64,000 bases of DNA from Oxyruncus cristatus (taxonomy: Eukaryota; Chordata; Aves; Passeriformes; Cotingidae). Each line of letters begins with the position of its first letter. Positions within the stretch are counted from its first letter, which is position 1. Location of the stretch: contig VXAY01006170.1 of the NCBI GenBank assembly GCA_013399855.1, positions 21,214-85,213 on the forward strand, read 5' to 3'. This document shows positions 8,907-20,900 of this stretch, in pieces. The position numbers and the translations under genes are program-made. A model generated the notes under the pieces. It was not told the DNA's origin. It was given only the letters and a program-made list of their open reading frames with translations, and made no database searches.

Positions 8907-11900
8907 CTGTGGGAACAGAAGAGTGGCATGAGCCCGAAGGGTGGCTGGGGAGGCCACTTGGCTCTCCTTGCCCTCCTGGACAAACCACCCATACTGGGAA
9001 GCTCCTTAAAGGGTAAAGCAAATCCCAGGATATTGCAAAATCCCTTCCCTGCACCAGGATCCTGGCTGGGATGCTCAAGGCTCAGTGTGCCACAGCATCA
9101 TCACTAGGCATCACCTGTGGCAGCCAGTCAGCCAGCAGCCTCTCTGGGTGACACGCCAGGACATATATATGAGCACACGTGTGCCTCTGTGTGGCTCTGC
9201 ATGGGGACACAATGCCTTGTGGAGCGTCACACCATTCCCATTCACTGGCACGCCACCACGTGCTCTGGTGTGCAGCCCAGCTGCCAGTACCACCACCCTG
9301 CACCCACCGCTCCTCCTGGGAGCGCAAAGTGCTTCTGCACCCCCAGACTGGGCTTTTTACACTAAAAATTAAGTGGGAGAGCAAAGCTCCAGCCTGCTCT
9401 GCCCCCTCCACCAGCCCCTCCAAGCCCACCCACAGTGCCCAGCATACCAGTGGGTCCGAGTCCAGGGAGCTGGGTGTTGTGTCCTTGACAGTGCGCTCCT
9501 CGGGGGGGGACACAGCGCTGTGGGGCCCGATGGTGGGTGGGGGCAGGTGGTACAGTTTGGACTGGTCCTGCTGCGCTGACGGCCAGGGCAGGGTGTCCCG
9601 CACCCACTCCACAGGATCCTCCCAGGCTGCCTTCTGCCCGTGGACCTGTGGCAGGGAGCAAGTGGTAGCTGACTCCTCAGCACATGCCAGAGCCGGTGAT
9701 GTGGCACCCTGAGCCCCCCAGGACAGTGCCATGTCCCACAGCAGCCACATGGAACGGACTGACAGAGAGGTCACCTGCACCCACAATCCCAGTACCTCCC
9801 CTTTCCCCACCATGGCTGCACCAGCATGTCCCTGCACTGGTCAGTGTTCCCACGTGCCAGCAGCACTGGGTACCTTGAGCCCATCTTTCGCCCCCTCCTG
9901 CAGGTAAGGGATGATGGAGTTGTTCCACAGGTCGATGAACCAAGTCCGGAAATCCTCAATTCCAATGGGGCAGGACAGAAAGAAGCAGGGGCCTGCAGGG
10001 GGAAAGGCAGACAGTGGAAATGAGAGCCCTGCTCCCGGCAGTCACTGGCCCCACGGCTCACAGCACCAACGTGGGCACACCTGGTTGGCAGGGTGCCCTG
10101 GGAGCAGTGTCTGGGCAGCATCCACCTGCGGCAGGAATCTGCCAGGCAAGGAATGGCGCTGCCAAGTTCAATCTACCCCTAAAAGCATGCTGAGGCGTGG
10201 GGGATCCACCCAGGAAAACACAGTTCCTCCATGCTCCCCCAATCCCAGGGTGGTGGGACAGGCAGCCTTGGCTAACACCCCAGTGACAGCTCCCACAGGA
10301 ACAAAGGCCACCCAGGGAAAGAGCAGTGCTTGTGTGCATCACCCAGCAGCTGTGGTTGTGTGGGACTGGGGGACACAGGGAGCACGTCAGACCCCCGAGA
10401 TCCTCTGCGAGGGATTGGCCCCAGTCCCTGGGGGCTCCCCACAGTGCAGGGCAAAGGAGGGAGGTGAGGCAAGGCCGTACCAATGAGGAAGTCAGATGTG
10501 CTGTGTTTCTCCAGGAAGGTGTGCAAGTGGTACCAGAGCTTGGGCACCCAGTCCAGCACCCGCAGCAGCTCCTCCTTGTTGGCGTTGATGTCTGTGTCTG
10601 ACTCCAGCAGCTTCCGCCGCAGGTAGCGCACCAGGAAGCCGTTGGCTGGCTCCACATTGTTGGAGAAGGTCAGCATCCTGGGGGAAGGACTCGGGTGGTC
10701 AGGACTGGGTCTCCATGCAAGCTGCCCTACTCCCCAGCACCCTCAGGGGACGTCCTCACACCCCCAACCTTGCATGTGCCCGAGGCTGGGGATTCAGGGC
10801 CTGCTGGGGTGGCAGGGACAGGCCTGGGGCTCAGTCCTCATAAGAGCCCCCCGTCAGAGGATGTGACCCCAGAACTGCCCAGTGGTGAGTGATGGCTTCT
10901 GTCCTCCACAACTCCACAGGGTTGGTCACCAGGGATACACAATTCCCACCTGAAGCTGAGATGGAGGCCGTGGTTGGGGGTCATCTTCACAGGCTGGTTG
11001 GTGGTCCCGATGACGTACGGGCTGAGTGAGTGATAGACAAGATCCATGAGAAAAAGCTTCCATGTCACCCCTGCTCGTGGCAGAGCTGATCTGGACACAG
11101 CAGACACGTGCAGTCCCATCCCCACAGCCCAGGGATGTCACCAGGAGCAGCGGGGAGCACGTGTGTGCCCGGGGGGCTGCGCTGGGAGGGTGCTCTCACC
11201 ATTTGTGGTACTTGCAGGTGAGCGCGCCGTTGACCAGCTCGCTGATGGAGCCTGCCTCGCTGAGGTCGTCCAGGAGGATCACCAACGGCACGTCCGCCAT
11301 GCCTGTCTCCCGGTCGATCTGGTTGGCCAGGTTGGACAAGTACAGCTGCAGGTCCTGCAACAAACAGGCCGGGTGTCAGGTGTGGGGCCACGGCATGACG
11401 GCCACAGGGACGACAGCAGCAGCACCAACAGGGACACTGCTGCCCTCACCTTGCAGGACTGCTGGTGCATGTTGAAGGTGCTGACGATGCCCTCGGTGAC
11501 ATCCCGACCCGAGCGCTCCACCAGGTACTCAGCGAGGCGGTTGGTCAGGTAGGTCTTGCCAGTGCCACTGGGTCCCGAGAGGATGAGGCGGCGGTGCTTC
11601 AGCAGGAGGCTGATGTAGTGCTGCATCATCGGCTTGGGGATAAGTGTCTCGAACACCAGGCTGTCCACACACTTCTCCTTCAAGCCTACAGGCAGAGGAG
11701 GGCTGAGGATCCTGCTCACACCCCGTGACACCGTGAAAGAGCACGGACAGGGCACAGCAACAAAGCCCCTCTGCCACACTGACCTTTGAGTGTCACCACG
11801 ACGCTGGTCAGGCCCCGGCGGCACAGCGGCAGCTCCGGTGGCTCTGTGTCCAGCACCCGCTTGATGTGACTAATGCTGTAACCATAGACAGACTCGGTGC

Positions 11901-14900
11901 TGAGCCCCAGCGTGGATGCAGGATCCATCTTGGTGATGTAATCCTACGTGGAGAAGGACAGAGCTGTCAGTGCCCCTGAAGGCTGTCAGAGAGCAGCTCC
12001 AAGAGAGCTGAGAAGGGCCTGGGCCAGGGAACGCCAGGCATGGTGGAGAGTATCAAAGGATGGCTCTCCAAGAGGGCTCTTCATGCTCCTACCTTGAAGA
12101 CCTGGCAGACAGCCTCATCCAGCATCTTCCAGTCCACCTTCCCACTCACCTTGGTCCAGCCCAGGAAAAACTCCTGCTGCTTGAGGTCCTAGGAGCCAAG
12201 GCAGAGGTATGCAGCATTGGAGCACCACGTCCAATCCCTGAGAGGGCCCTCGGCCAGAGCCATGATACAGGAAGAGGTCGGGGTCCCCACAGAGTCCACA
12301 CTTACCCCCTTGATGATGTGCTGGGGTGGCATGCGCACCACGATCCGCAGCGTCAGCTCATCCTTCTGGGTGCCAGCGCTGACAGCGTCCATTGGGGACA
12401 CGTCTGGGGACAGAGCAGTGAGGCTGTGCTGGCAGGGAGAGCCCAGCCACCGAGCCTGGCCATTGCCCAGCCACAGCGAAATCCCGCTGCGGCCAACGGT
12501 GGCATCGGCAGCACAACAGATCCCCTGCTCACTCCAGGTGAGCAGCAGCATGTTCCCACCACACACACCTCCCTGTCCCAGCCCCTCCCTGTCTGCCAGC
12601 AGCTCTGTCATCCCTACCTGCATCCCCCAGGCTGGGGTTGAAGGCATGGCCAAGGGTGAGACCCAGGGAGCGCCGTGGTGAAGAGGAGGCCGATGTGCTC
12701 GTGATATGGCTGGGAACAGAGCCTGGCACTGCCGAGGGCCCCGGGGCCACCTTGAGACGGTCATTCTCGGCCTTCAGGAGATCCACCTCCAGCTGTGAGA
12801 GAAGCAAGGTGAGGCACAGGGTGAGGAGCTGGATGCCAGCAGCACCCTGGGGGGCAGCATGGCCATGGGGGTGCAGGGACTGTGGGCACCCAGGTACTGA
12901 GAGCAGCCGGGCTCCTGGCAGGGGTCCTCACCTGCATGTTGTGCATGGTCTCCCGCAGCTGCTCCAGCTGGTGGGCTGAGTTGAGGGCTTCCAGGCGGAT
13001 GTCTGTCAGCTTCATCTCCTTCTCCCACAGCTCTGACCGCAGCTCAGACACCTCCTTCTTCTCTGGCTCACCCTCGTTATGGGCCTGGAAGAGCCTGGGC
13101 CAAGGGAGACACTGTGTCTTGCACACGCCCAGGGCAGGAGCCTGCAGCCCCCACGACTGGCCCTCCCTGGCCCCACATACTCAGCCGTGTCGATGCCCAC
13201 GGAGGAGGAGGTGGAGGATTTGATGGAGGGTGAGGCAGTCTCTGTGGAGCCATGCTGCAGCTTGGGGGATGAGGGGGCTGATGAGTCGGGCGTGGCGATC
13301 TCCTCGATGTCCGAGTAGGATGAGGCTGACTTGGGGCCCTTTTTGATACTGAAAGCCTTGTTGAAGGAGCTGCGTAGCTACAGGAGAGGGAAATGTTCTT
13401 ATTAGAGACAGCCTGACAGTCCAGCCTCGCAAGCAGAGACCTGGCCTGGTTCTGCCCCATCTGCCCAGAACACACAGACAGTCTGAGCTGGGACCAGTGC
13501 CACCACACCCACCACCAAGGTAGCACTGTGACCCACCACCATGTTGGGCTCCAGTCCAACCCTACTGTGCTGGCACAGAAGGATGGGGTGCACAGCCCTT
13601 CAAGGAATATTCATCCCAGCCTGGATGGCACCAGAGACCCAAAGAGCAGGACCCACAATCCTGGTTCACAACATCTCCTGACACTGCTCCCCACCAGCAC
13701 CTATGCTGGGATGTCCAGGCACAGCACCAGCACCCCAGTTCATCGGCACAGGCCGACCCATGCTCACATTCACCCCACCACAGTCATCTCAGCAAGCAGT
13801 ATTTAGGGGGACACCCCTGGCTCCTGCCACTGCAGAGCTGGGTCCTGCCCCACGCCTCCCTCTGCACCACGGGCCCTGCTGGAAGCGCGGAGGGGCAGCC
13901 AGCCCTCGGGGGGGTCCCGGGGTCCCGGCTGGGCATGCAGCATGCACACAGCACACACAGAGCGGGGGGGTGAGCAGTGGGCTGAACCCAGGGAGGACAA
14001 CGACACTGCACAGGGACCACACTGGATCTGGGTTCCATCAGCCTGTGGAAGAGCACTAGGACAGGCATCCCAAGCCGACACTGTGAGCACCAAGGCCTGC
14101 TCTGAGGGAAGGTGGGAGGGAGAAGGGATGGAGAACACACAGGATCCATCCCAATCTCCACAGGCACCTGGCAGGCTGCTCTGGGGTGACCCAAGAATCA
14201 GAACTGTTGCATTCCAGTGTAAAAAAAGTGGGTATCCATCTCTGCTGATGGTGGGAGCAGGGGAGCACTGGGACCCACATGGGTACTGGCAGGGACAGAG
14301 GCACTCGGGGCCACATCAAGCAGCCCTGGAGATGCAGAGATGGGCAGTGCCCTAACCCAGTGCCCCCAGCGCCAAAGGCAGGGCTGCAGGGAGATCCCCA
14401 TCCCAAAATATCCAGTTACAGGGAGTCAGGAGAGTGCCTGCCTTCCCTGGGGACAGGTCCCATCCGAGCCCTTCCTGCTGCCTTCGGGCAGTTCAAACCC
14501 TTCTTGTGGGTGCCTGTTTGGCCTTAGCATCCAAGGAAGCAGCCAAGGTGGGCACAACCTGGCTGGGGATCCAGGATGGCCTGTGCTGGGTTAGTGCCAG
14601 TGGGATGGATGGGATAGGGAGTGTATGAGCACCATCCCATGAAATGGAGTGGGGGCCCTGGCCAGGCACAGCAGGTGGTGGAGAGGATGGCGTGGGACTT
14701 ACCTCGTACACCTGGAAAAAAAGGGTTGAGGTCAGCATAGGGGGAGAGAAACAAAACAAAGCAAGACTTAATCACACATCCAGCTCGGAGCTGCCTGGTG
14801 TGGGGAAGGGGCTGCCTGGCTGAGGTGTCCGGCCCCCGACACTGCCAGAGCCTGCAGGCAGGAAGGTGACAGGGGGAAAACACAAGGAAGCAGGCATGCA

Positions 14901-17900
14901 GAGCCAGGGCTGGGAAACTCCCAGAGGGGCAGGAGAAGTCCCAGCCAGTGCGCCCATGGTGGCTACACTCCTCATCACTGCTGTCCCCAGGGGACAGAGG
15001 AGACCAGCACCATGAGGCCAAGGTAGACTGAGAGCAGCTGGTTTGTGGGGCTGACTCCGAGCAGACAGCGCCAATGGCTCCCCAAGCCCCGCGCCTTGTG
15101 CCAAATGCCCCACCCGACCCACCCAGCTCTTCTTCTTCTTCTTCTTGGCGTCAGTGTCCTTGCTGCTGCCGATGCTGGAGTGGCTGGTGATGCTGTTGAG
15201 ACTGGTGATGCTGTCAGAAGAGTTCTGCCGCTTGATGCGCAGCTCTGGGGTCAGCCAGAGAAACAAGAGATTGGGAAAGGAGAGATCAGCCACCTGCAAC
15301 TGCCCCAATACCAGAGCATCCTGCGCTCCCCTCCCTGCACCTCGTCCCTCCTCCCACCCAACACCTTCTGAGCTCCTTCGGAACAACGATGTGGGGCTCA
15401 GACATCACATGGGCACTGCCTCAAAGCCCAGAGAGATGCCCAGAGCACGCATCATCCTGCTGCTGCCCCAGTCAACCTCCCTGCTGGCACCTTGTACTCA
15501 CACTGGGGTGTTGGGGCTTGAAACAGCATTTATGGGAACAAAGCCAAGATCAGCAGCCAAAACTGGCTGCCAGCAAAGGGCCTGGCAATGACATGTCCCG
15601 GGGAGGATGACCACCCCATTCTCCTACACACAAGCGTTGAGACCTGCTGTGGTGACAGCTTTGGCTGTCCAACCCTGACTTCAGATGCTCAGGGGTCTCA
15701 TGCGTGACAGAGCTGCTGCCCAGGGAGCCCTGCTGTTGTGTGAGCTCCCCCTATGAGTGAGAATGCCCTGGGGCCCTGCACCAGCCCCAGCAGGAGCAGC
15801 CCAGCTCAGGAAGGGCTGCATCCCTGTGGTGGGGAGCTGCAGCATCAAGCCTTACCTTTGGGGGTGACATCTGTGCCATTCAGGGCACCCTGGATGACAG
15901 CTTGGGCCTCTGAGTTCTTCTTCTTCAGGAAGTCAATGGTCTCTCGCAGGTCCAACAGCTCCGTGTCCTGGGGGAGCAGGGCCAGGAGCCATGGAGTGCA
16001 TCCCGAAGGTGCAGGGCCCACCCCAAGAGCACTCTTGGGACAGACACATCTGCAGCATCACCCCAGTCCAGCACCCCCCACCCCATGAGCCCCACCAGCG
16101 CCCGCTCAGCACCCCGACAACACCCACCTTCTCCTCAGCAGTTTCGGCCAGGTGCCGCAGGCGGGATGTCATGCTCACCAGGCTCTGCTCAAAGGCCGCT
16201 ACCAGGTTGGCCTGGGAGAAGTGGAGAAACGGGTGAACACCCACATATGGGCAAAACCCACAGCTGGGTCAGCACCCACTGCCAGGAGTGGGATGCAAGA
16301 AGCTGAAGGGGAAAATCAGGGCTCCCGCGGGCACATCCAGCACAAGCCCTGTGCCCTGCAGGGACAGAGTGACGTGTCCTGCAGCGGCTCCCGTGGGGAC
16401 TCACATTAGCAGACAGCTGGGACGTCAGCGTGGCCACCTTCTCCTGTGAGGACTCAAGCTCACGGCGCAGCTTCCGGATTTGCTGTGGGGAGAGAGCAGA
16501 GGGATGAGGGGGGCTGGGTGCTTGCCCTCGCCAGGGGCAGGAGCGGGCACGAGCAGAGGGTGCGGGCTCACCTCAGACTGCATCTTCTCCTCAGCCTGGC
16601 AGTATGAGAGCAGAGAGACAGACAGACAGAGGCAGGCAGTCAGGGGGACAGCAAGGCACGGACAGGCTCAGCACCAGGCAGAGGCACGCACAGAGCCCCC
16701 CCTGATCCCACCCGCACCCCCCAGCCATGCACAAAGCAGCGCAGCACGGAGGCAGCTCTTACGGAGGAGTAGGTGGAGGATGCGCTGGAGGCCAGGGACA
16801 GAACCGATCCGTGAACTGCAACAGAGGAAAATCCAGGGTGTCAGAGTGCCTTGGACAGTGGCACCCCAGGGGCCGCACGTCAAGGCACAGCACGGCGCAA
16901 GGGACAGGGCTCTCAGTGGTGGGGGGCTCTGGGAGGCCTGAGGGAGGCACAGGGTGGGATGGCAGCTGCTCAGCACTGTCCATTTTTGGTGCATGGCTGC
17001 TGAACTCCCTGGGCACACAGCAGGGAACACCCTCCACCTGCACCCTCCTCTCTGGCTGAGCTTGGGGGGTCTGCCACCCTCCCTGGCTGCTTGGGTTCCC
17101 TTCTCCCCAGTGCCACAGCACCCTGGGGCCAACCCAGGGACACTGAACATCCATGGGCGTTAGGGTGGGCTGTGGCCCAGGGCAGATTCCAGCACAGAGG
17201 AGGCCACCAAGCCCCTCAGGGCTGCTGTTCCTGCTCTGATGCAAAGGATGGGATGCACTGACCCATTCGGTAGTGCTGCAGCACCAGTAGAAAGGGACAA
17301 GTGTGCCGGGAGTCCCACCACCACCCTGGAGCCTCCTCTGCCTGGGCAGGAACATAGCACACTCTCACCATCGTCCACAGGGTCCCGGAAAGAGCCCGAG
17401 CGTATCATGCCCTTGGGCTTGTCGGCCAGGGAGAGAGTGCTGCCCATCTGGGAGGTGCTGTACAGCTCGAAGGTGGAGTCGTGGGTGGGAATGCTGTTGG
17501 AGCGGGTGATCCGCGGGGCTGCGGTGGCAGTGGGGCTCACTGCAAGGAGAAAGCGGGGAGGAAGCAGGGTCAGAGCCACACTGGGGACCTGGGATCGGGA
17601 TGGGGAAGCAGGGCCGGGAGCGATCCATGAGAACTGGGATGCAGTGAGGAAGCAGGGATCGTGGTCCCAAAGCAGGGAGGGGCTGGGGGAAAGCTAAAAG
17701 GCTGGTTGATGCTGGGAAGACCTGGACACTAGCACCAAGGTAACCACAGGGCTGAGAAACAAATCCATCACTCCAGGGCCAGGTGGGCACCACCACAACA
17801 GGGACCGTCACCTGCAGGTGCAGGAGTCCAGCATGCTGCCCCAACCTGCCTGTCTGGACCTCCCAAACCTGCCAAGAACATGCAGCTCCCGGTGAGTGCA

Positions 17901-20900
17901 GGGCAGGGCTCACCCCTTGCCCCACTGGGCACACTCAGAGGAGCAGGGACCACAGACTGAGCCCCGAAGGCAGATGAGATGCCCTGAAGCAGAGGTGATG
18001 GACATCCCTGGTCCCAACCCAGCACCAAAAGCAGGCGCTGGGTGTTGAGCGGGGGCAAGGAGAAAAGCAGCACGCAGGGAGGCATCAGGGGAGCACAGGG
18101 AGAAGGAGGGAAGGGGGCTGGGGGCTGGCAGCAGAGGGCACTGACCAATGCTGGTGAGTGGACCCTTCCCAACCAGCGCCATGGGGAGGGCAGGGGGCGA
18201 GGGCAGCTCCTGCTGCTCGTCCGACTCTGGGAGCCCACTGATGGCGTGTGAGTGGCGTCGCTCCTTGGCCTCCTCCTGGGAGTGGAGCTGGTACCTGGGG
18301 AGCCGCAGACAGGCACGGTGAGATCGACCAGCACCGCCCCAGATTCTGCCCAATGTGCTGTGGCCCAGCCTCCTCAGCTCAGGGGCACTGCCCTGGAAAG
18401 CTCCACATGCCCTCTCTCCCTCCCCAGCACCATCCAAAAGTGATTTGGGCTCTTTTACCTCAACCCTTTCTTGGGCAGCGTGTTCCTGTCGCGGTTGGCA
18501 CTGGAAGGGAAGGAAAAACTGAATGACATCCCTGCAGAGATGAGGGAAGGAGCCATGGAGATTGAGCTGCAGGGATAGGGGGCTTTTCCCCAGAAATGTA
18601 GCAGGAAGAGGCTCTGAAGCAGGCAAAAGTCACGGCAGGACAGCAGGGATAGATCTGAGCCCATGGAGGTGCCCCAGGGACCCAACCCTTCCTCCAGCCA
18701 TACCTGTCCAGATGTGTGAGCCGGGGGCTTCCGCTCCAGCCCAGCTCCCCTGCCTCCTCTTCCTCCTCCTCCTCCTCCTCCGTGCTGGCAGGGGGTGCAG
18801 CAGCAGCGGTGGGGGTGGGGGTGCTGCCCCCTGAAAAGGCACTGGGCAGGCTCATGGGCATCTGCAGGGACTCCATGCTGCGGTGCAGACCAGAGAGCTT
18901 GGGGTACATCCTGCCCTCCTTTGGGACACTGAAGCCGCCCATGAGCTCCAGGCCCTGGGAGAAGCTGGCTGAGTTGATGTTGAGGATGGGGGCAGGGCTG
19001 GGGCTGAAGCAGGGTGCCAGGTGCCCGCCAGCTGGGTGCAGGTCCTGGAGCTTGGCAGTGTGAGGTGGGTGCAGCTCGCTGGAGGAGGGCAAGTCCAGGC
19101 TGTTGGAGTTGACTTTGTCCAAGTTGGCTAAGGTGGGAGGCTTCGCATAGGTCTTGGCAGCCGTTCTGGAGGGGCAAAACGGGTAAGGAAACAGGTGAGA
19201 CTCAGGTGCTGATGCTGAGCACAGCTGTGCCAGTCACCTGCTGCCCCTAGCCGTGGAAGGACCATACCTGAGAGGTGTGGGGGGCAGCTCAGCCACCTTG
19301 GCCGCCGGCGGGAGGTTGGCCTGGGCTTTTGGGGTGCTCTCAGGTGAGCTGACACTCTTCAGTGTCCCACACTCAGAGTCAAGTGCCACCGCCTTGGCCT
19401 TGGCCTTCTCCTTCTCGCGGTCTGTCTGGTTCACAGGGGCTGGTGTCCCACGGCCGGCGCTGATCTTGGACGGCTCCTTGAGCCGTGACACCGAGATGCC
19501 GCCCTGCTTGGTGCTCAGCAGGCTGGGGTCTATGCTGCTGCTGACCGGCCGGGCTGCGCTGCGGCCACCAGTCACGCTCATGGAGCTGGACTTGGCAGGC
19601 CGGGGCAGGCTGCGGTACTGGATGTTGGTGCGAGCCCCTGGGGCCAGGAACCCAGGCTCAGCCGCGTTGGAGACATCCAGGCTTGTTTTCCTCCCACCGA
19701 CCGGCTTGACGGGGATGCCGGAGCTCTTCTGGATCTTGCCGAGTGTGGCTGAGCCCCCGGCCTGCATGACGGTGGCTGTGCCGGTGGCGGGGGCTGGTTT
19801 CTTGTAGCCAAAGGAGCTGGAGGACGAGGGGCGCGCAAGCCCCGACGGGGGCTTCTTGGCCTCGGCAGCGCGGTCACGGCCGGCATCGGAGGAGGAGCGC
19901 TGCAGGCCCGTGCTCTTCACAGACAGCTTGCTCTTGTCAGTGGCTTTGGTCTCGGGCTTGCCTAGTGGCAGGGAAGGACAGGTTAGTATCCCGGGAGGCT
20001 TTGGGGACATTTGAGAGTGAACTAACCCAGACAGGACATGCGCATCAGAGATGAAGAGACATGCCAGGTCCCCAGTGCACCCATGGACTCAAGGCCATGG
20101 AGCAGGCACAGACCTCCAGCCTGCCTGCAGGGATGCACAGCCCTGCCTCCCCCTCCAGCCCACACCCAGTTCCTGGGACTGAGCACAGCCACAGGGCATC
20201 CCGTGGCTGATGTGCCTGGGAAGGTGCACAAAGACATCACCTAATCCTCTCCGCATTGGAGAAGCTGGACCCTGCCCCAACTGGGTCTCACCTGCCACTT
20301 TGAGGGTGCTCTGGGCCGTGTGGGTGATGGGGGAGGTCACAGCCACCGGAGGGGTCTTGCCCTTCTTGAGGGAGCCGGGGGTGCCCAAACTGACGGGCTT
20401 CTTGAGCTCGCTGCCCTTGGGCCCCTCCTCACCACCATCCGAGGGCTCCCGCCGCCACTTGGAGGAGCCATGCTCCATCTTGAGGCTGCTGCTGTCGTAG
20501 TCCAGCTTCTTGGGCGCCTTCTCCTCACCCTCACCGTACCAGCTCAGCCCACTCTCCACCAGCGAGCGCTTCTCCGAGTCCGTGCGCAGCTGTGGGCAGA
20601 GCAGAGTCAGGGGCACCCCTGGCACCCAGCCCAAACCTATCCCCAGAAAGCCAGCTGGGATTAGGATGCACCAGACACCTTGTGCCATGCCTGTTTTCCA
20701 AAACTGGCATACTCCATCCCCTCTTTCCTGCCGAGGCAGTAACACCAGGTCGGAACCAGTGCAGGGAAGGGTCTGGGTGCTGCTGGCACCTACCGCTATG
20801 GCCGAGTTCCTGCGTGAGGCGGTGGGGGTGGAGGGCAGGGAGTTGAGCGAGGAACTGGCATTGAACTCCTCTGAGCTGAGGTTGTCGGAGGCATCGCTGA

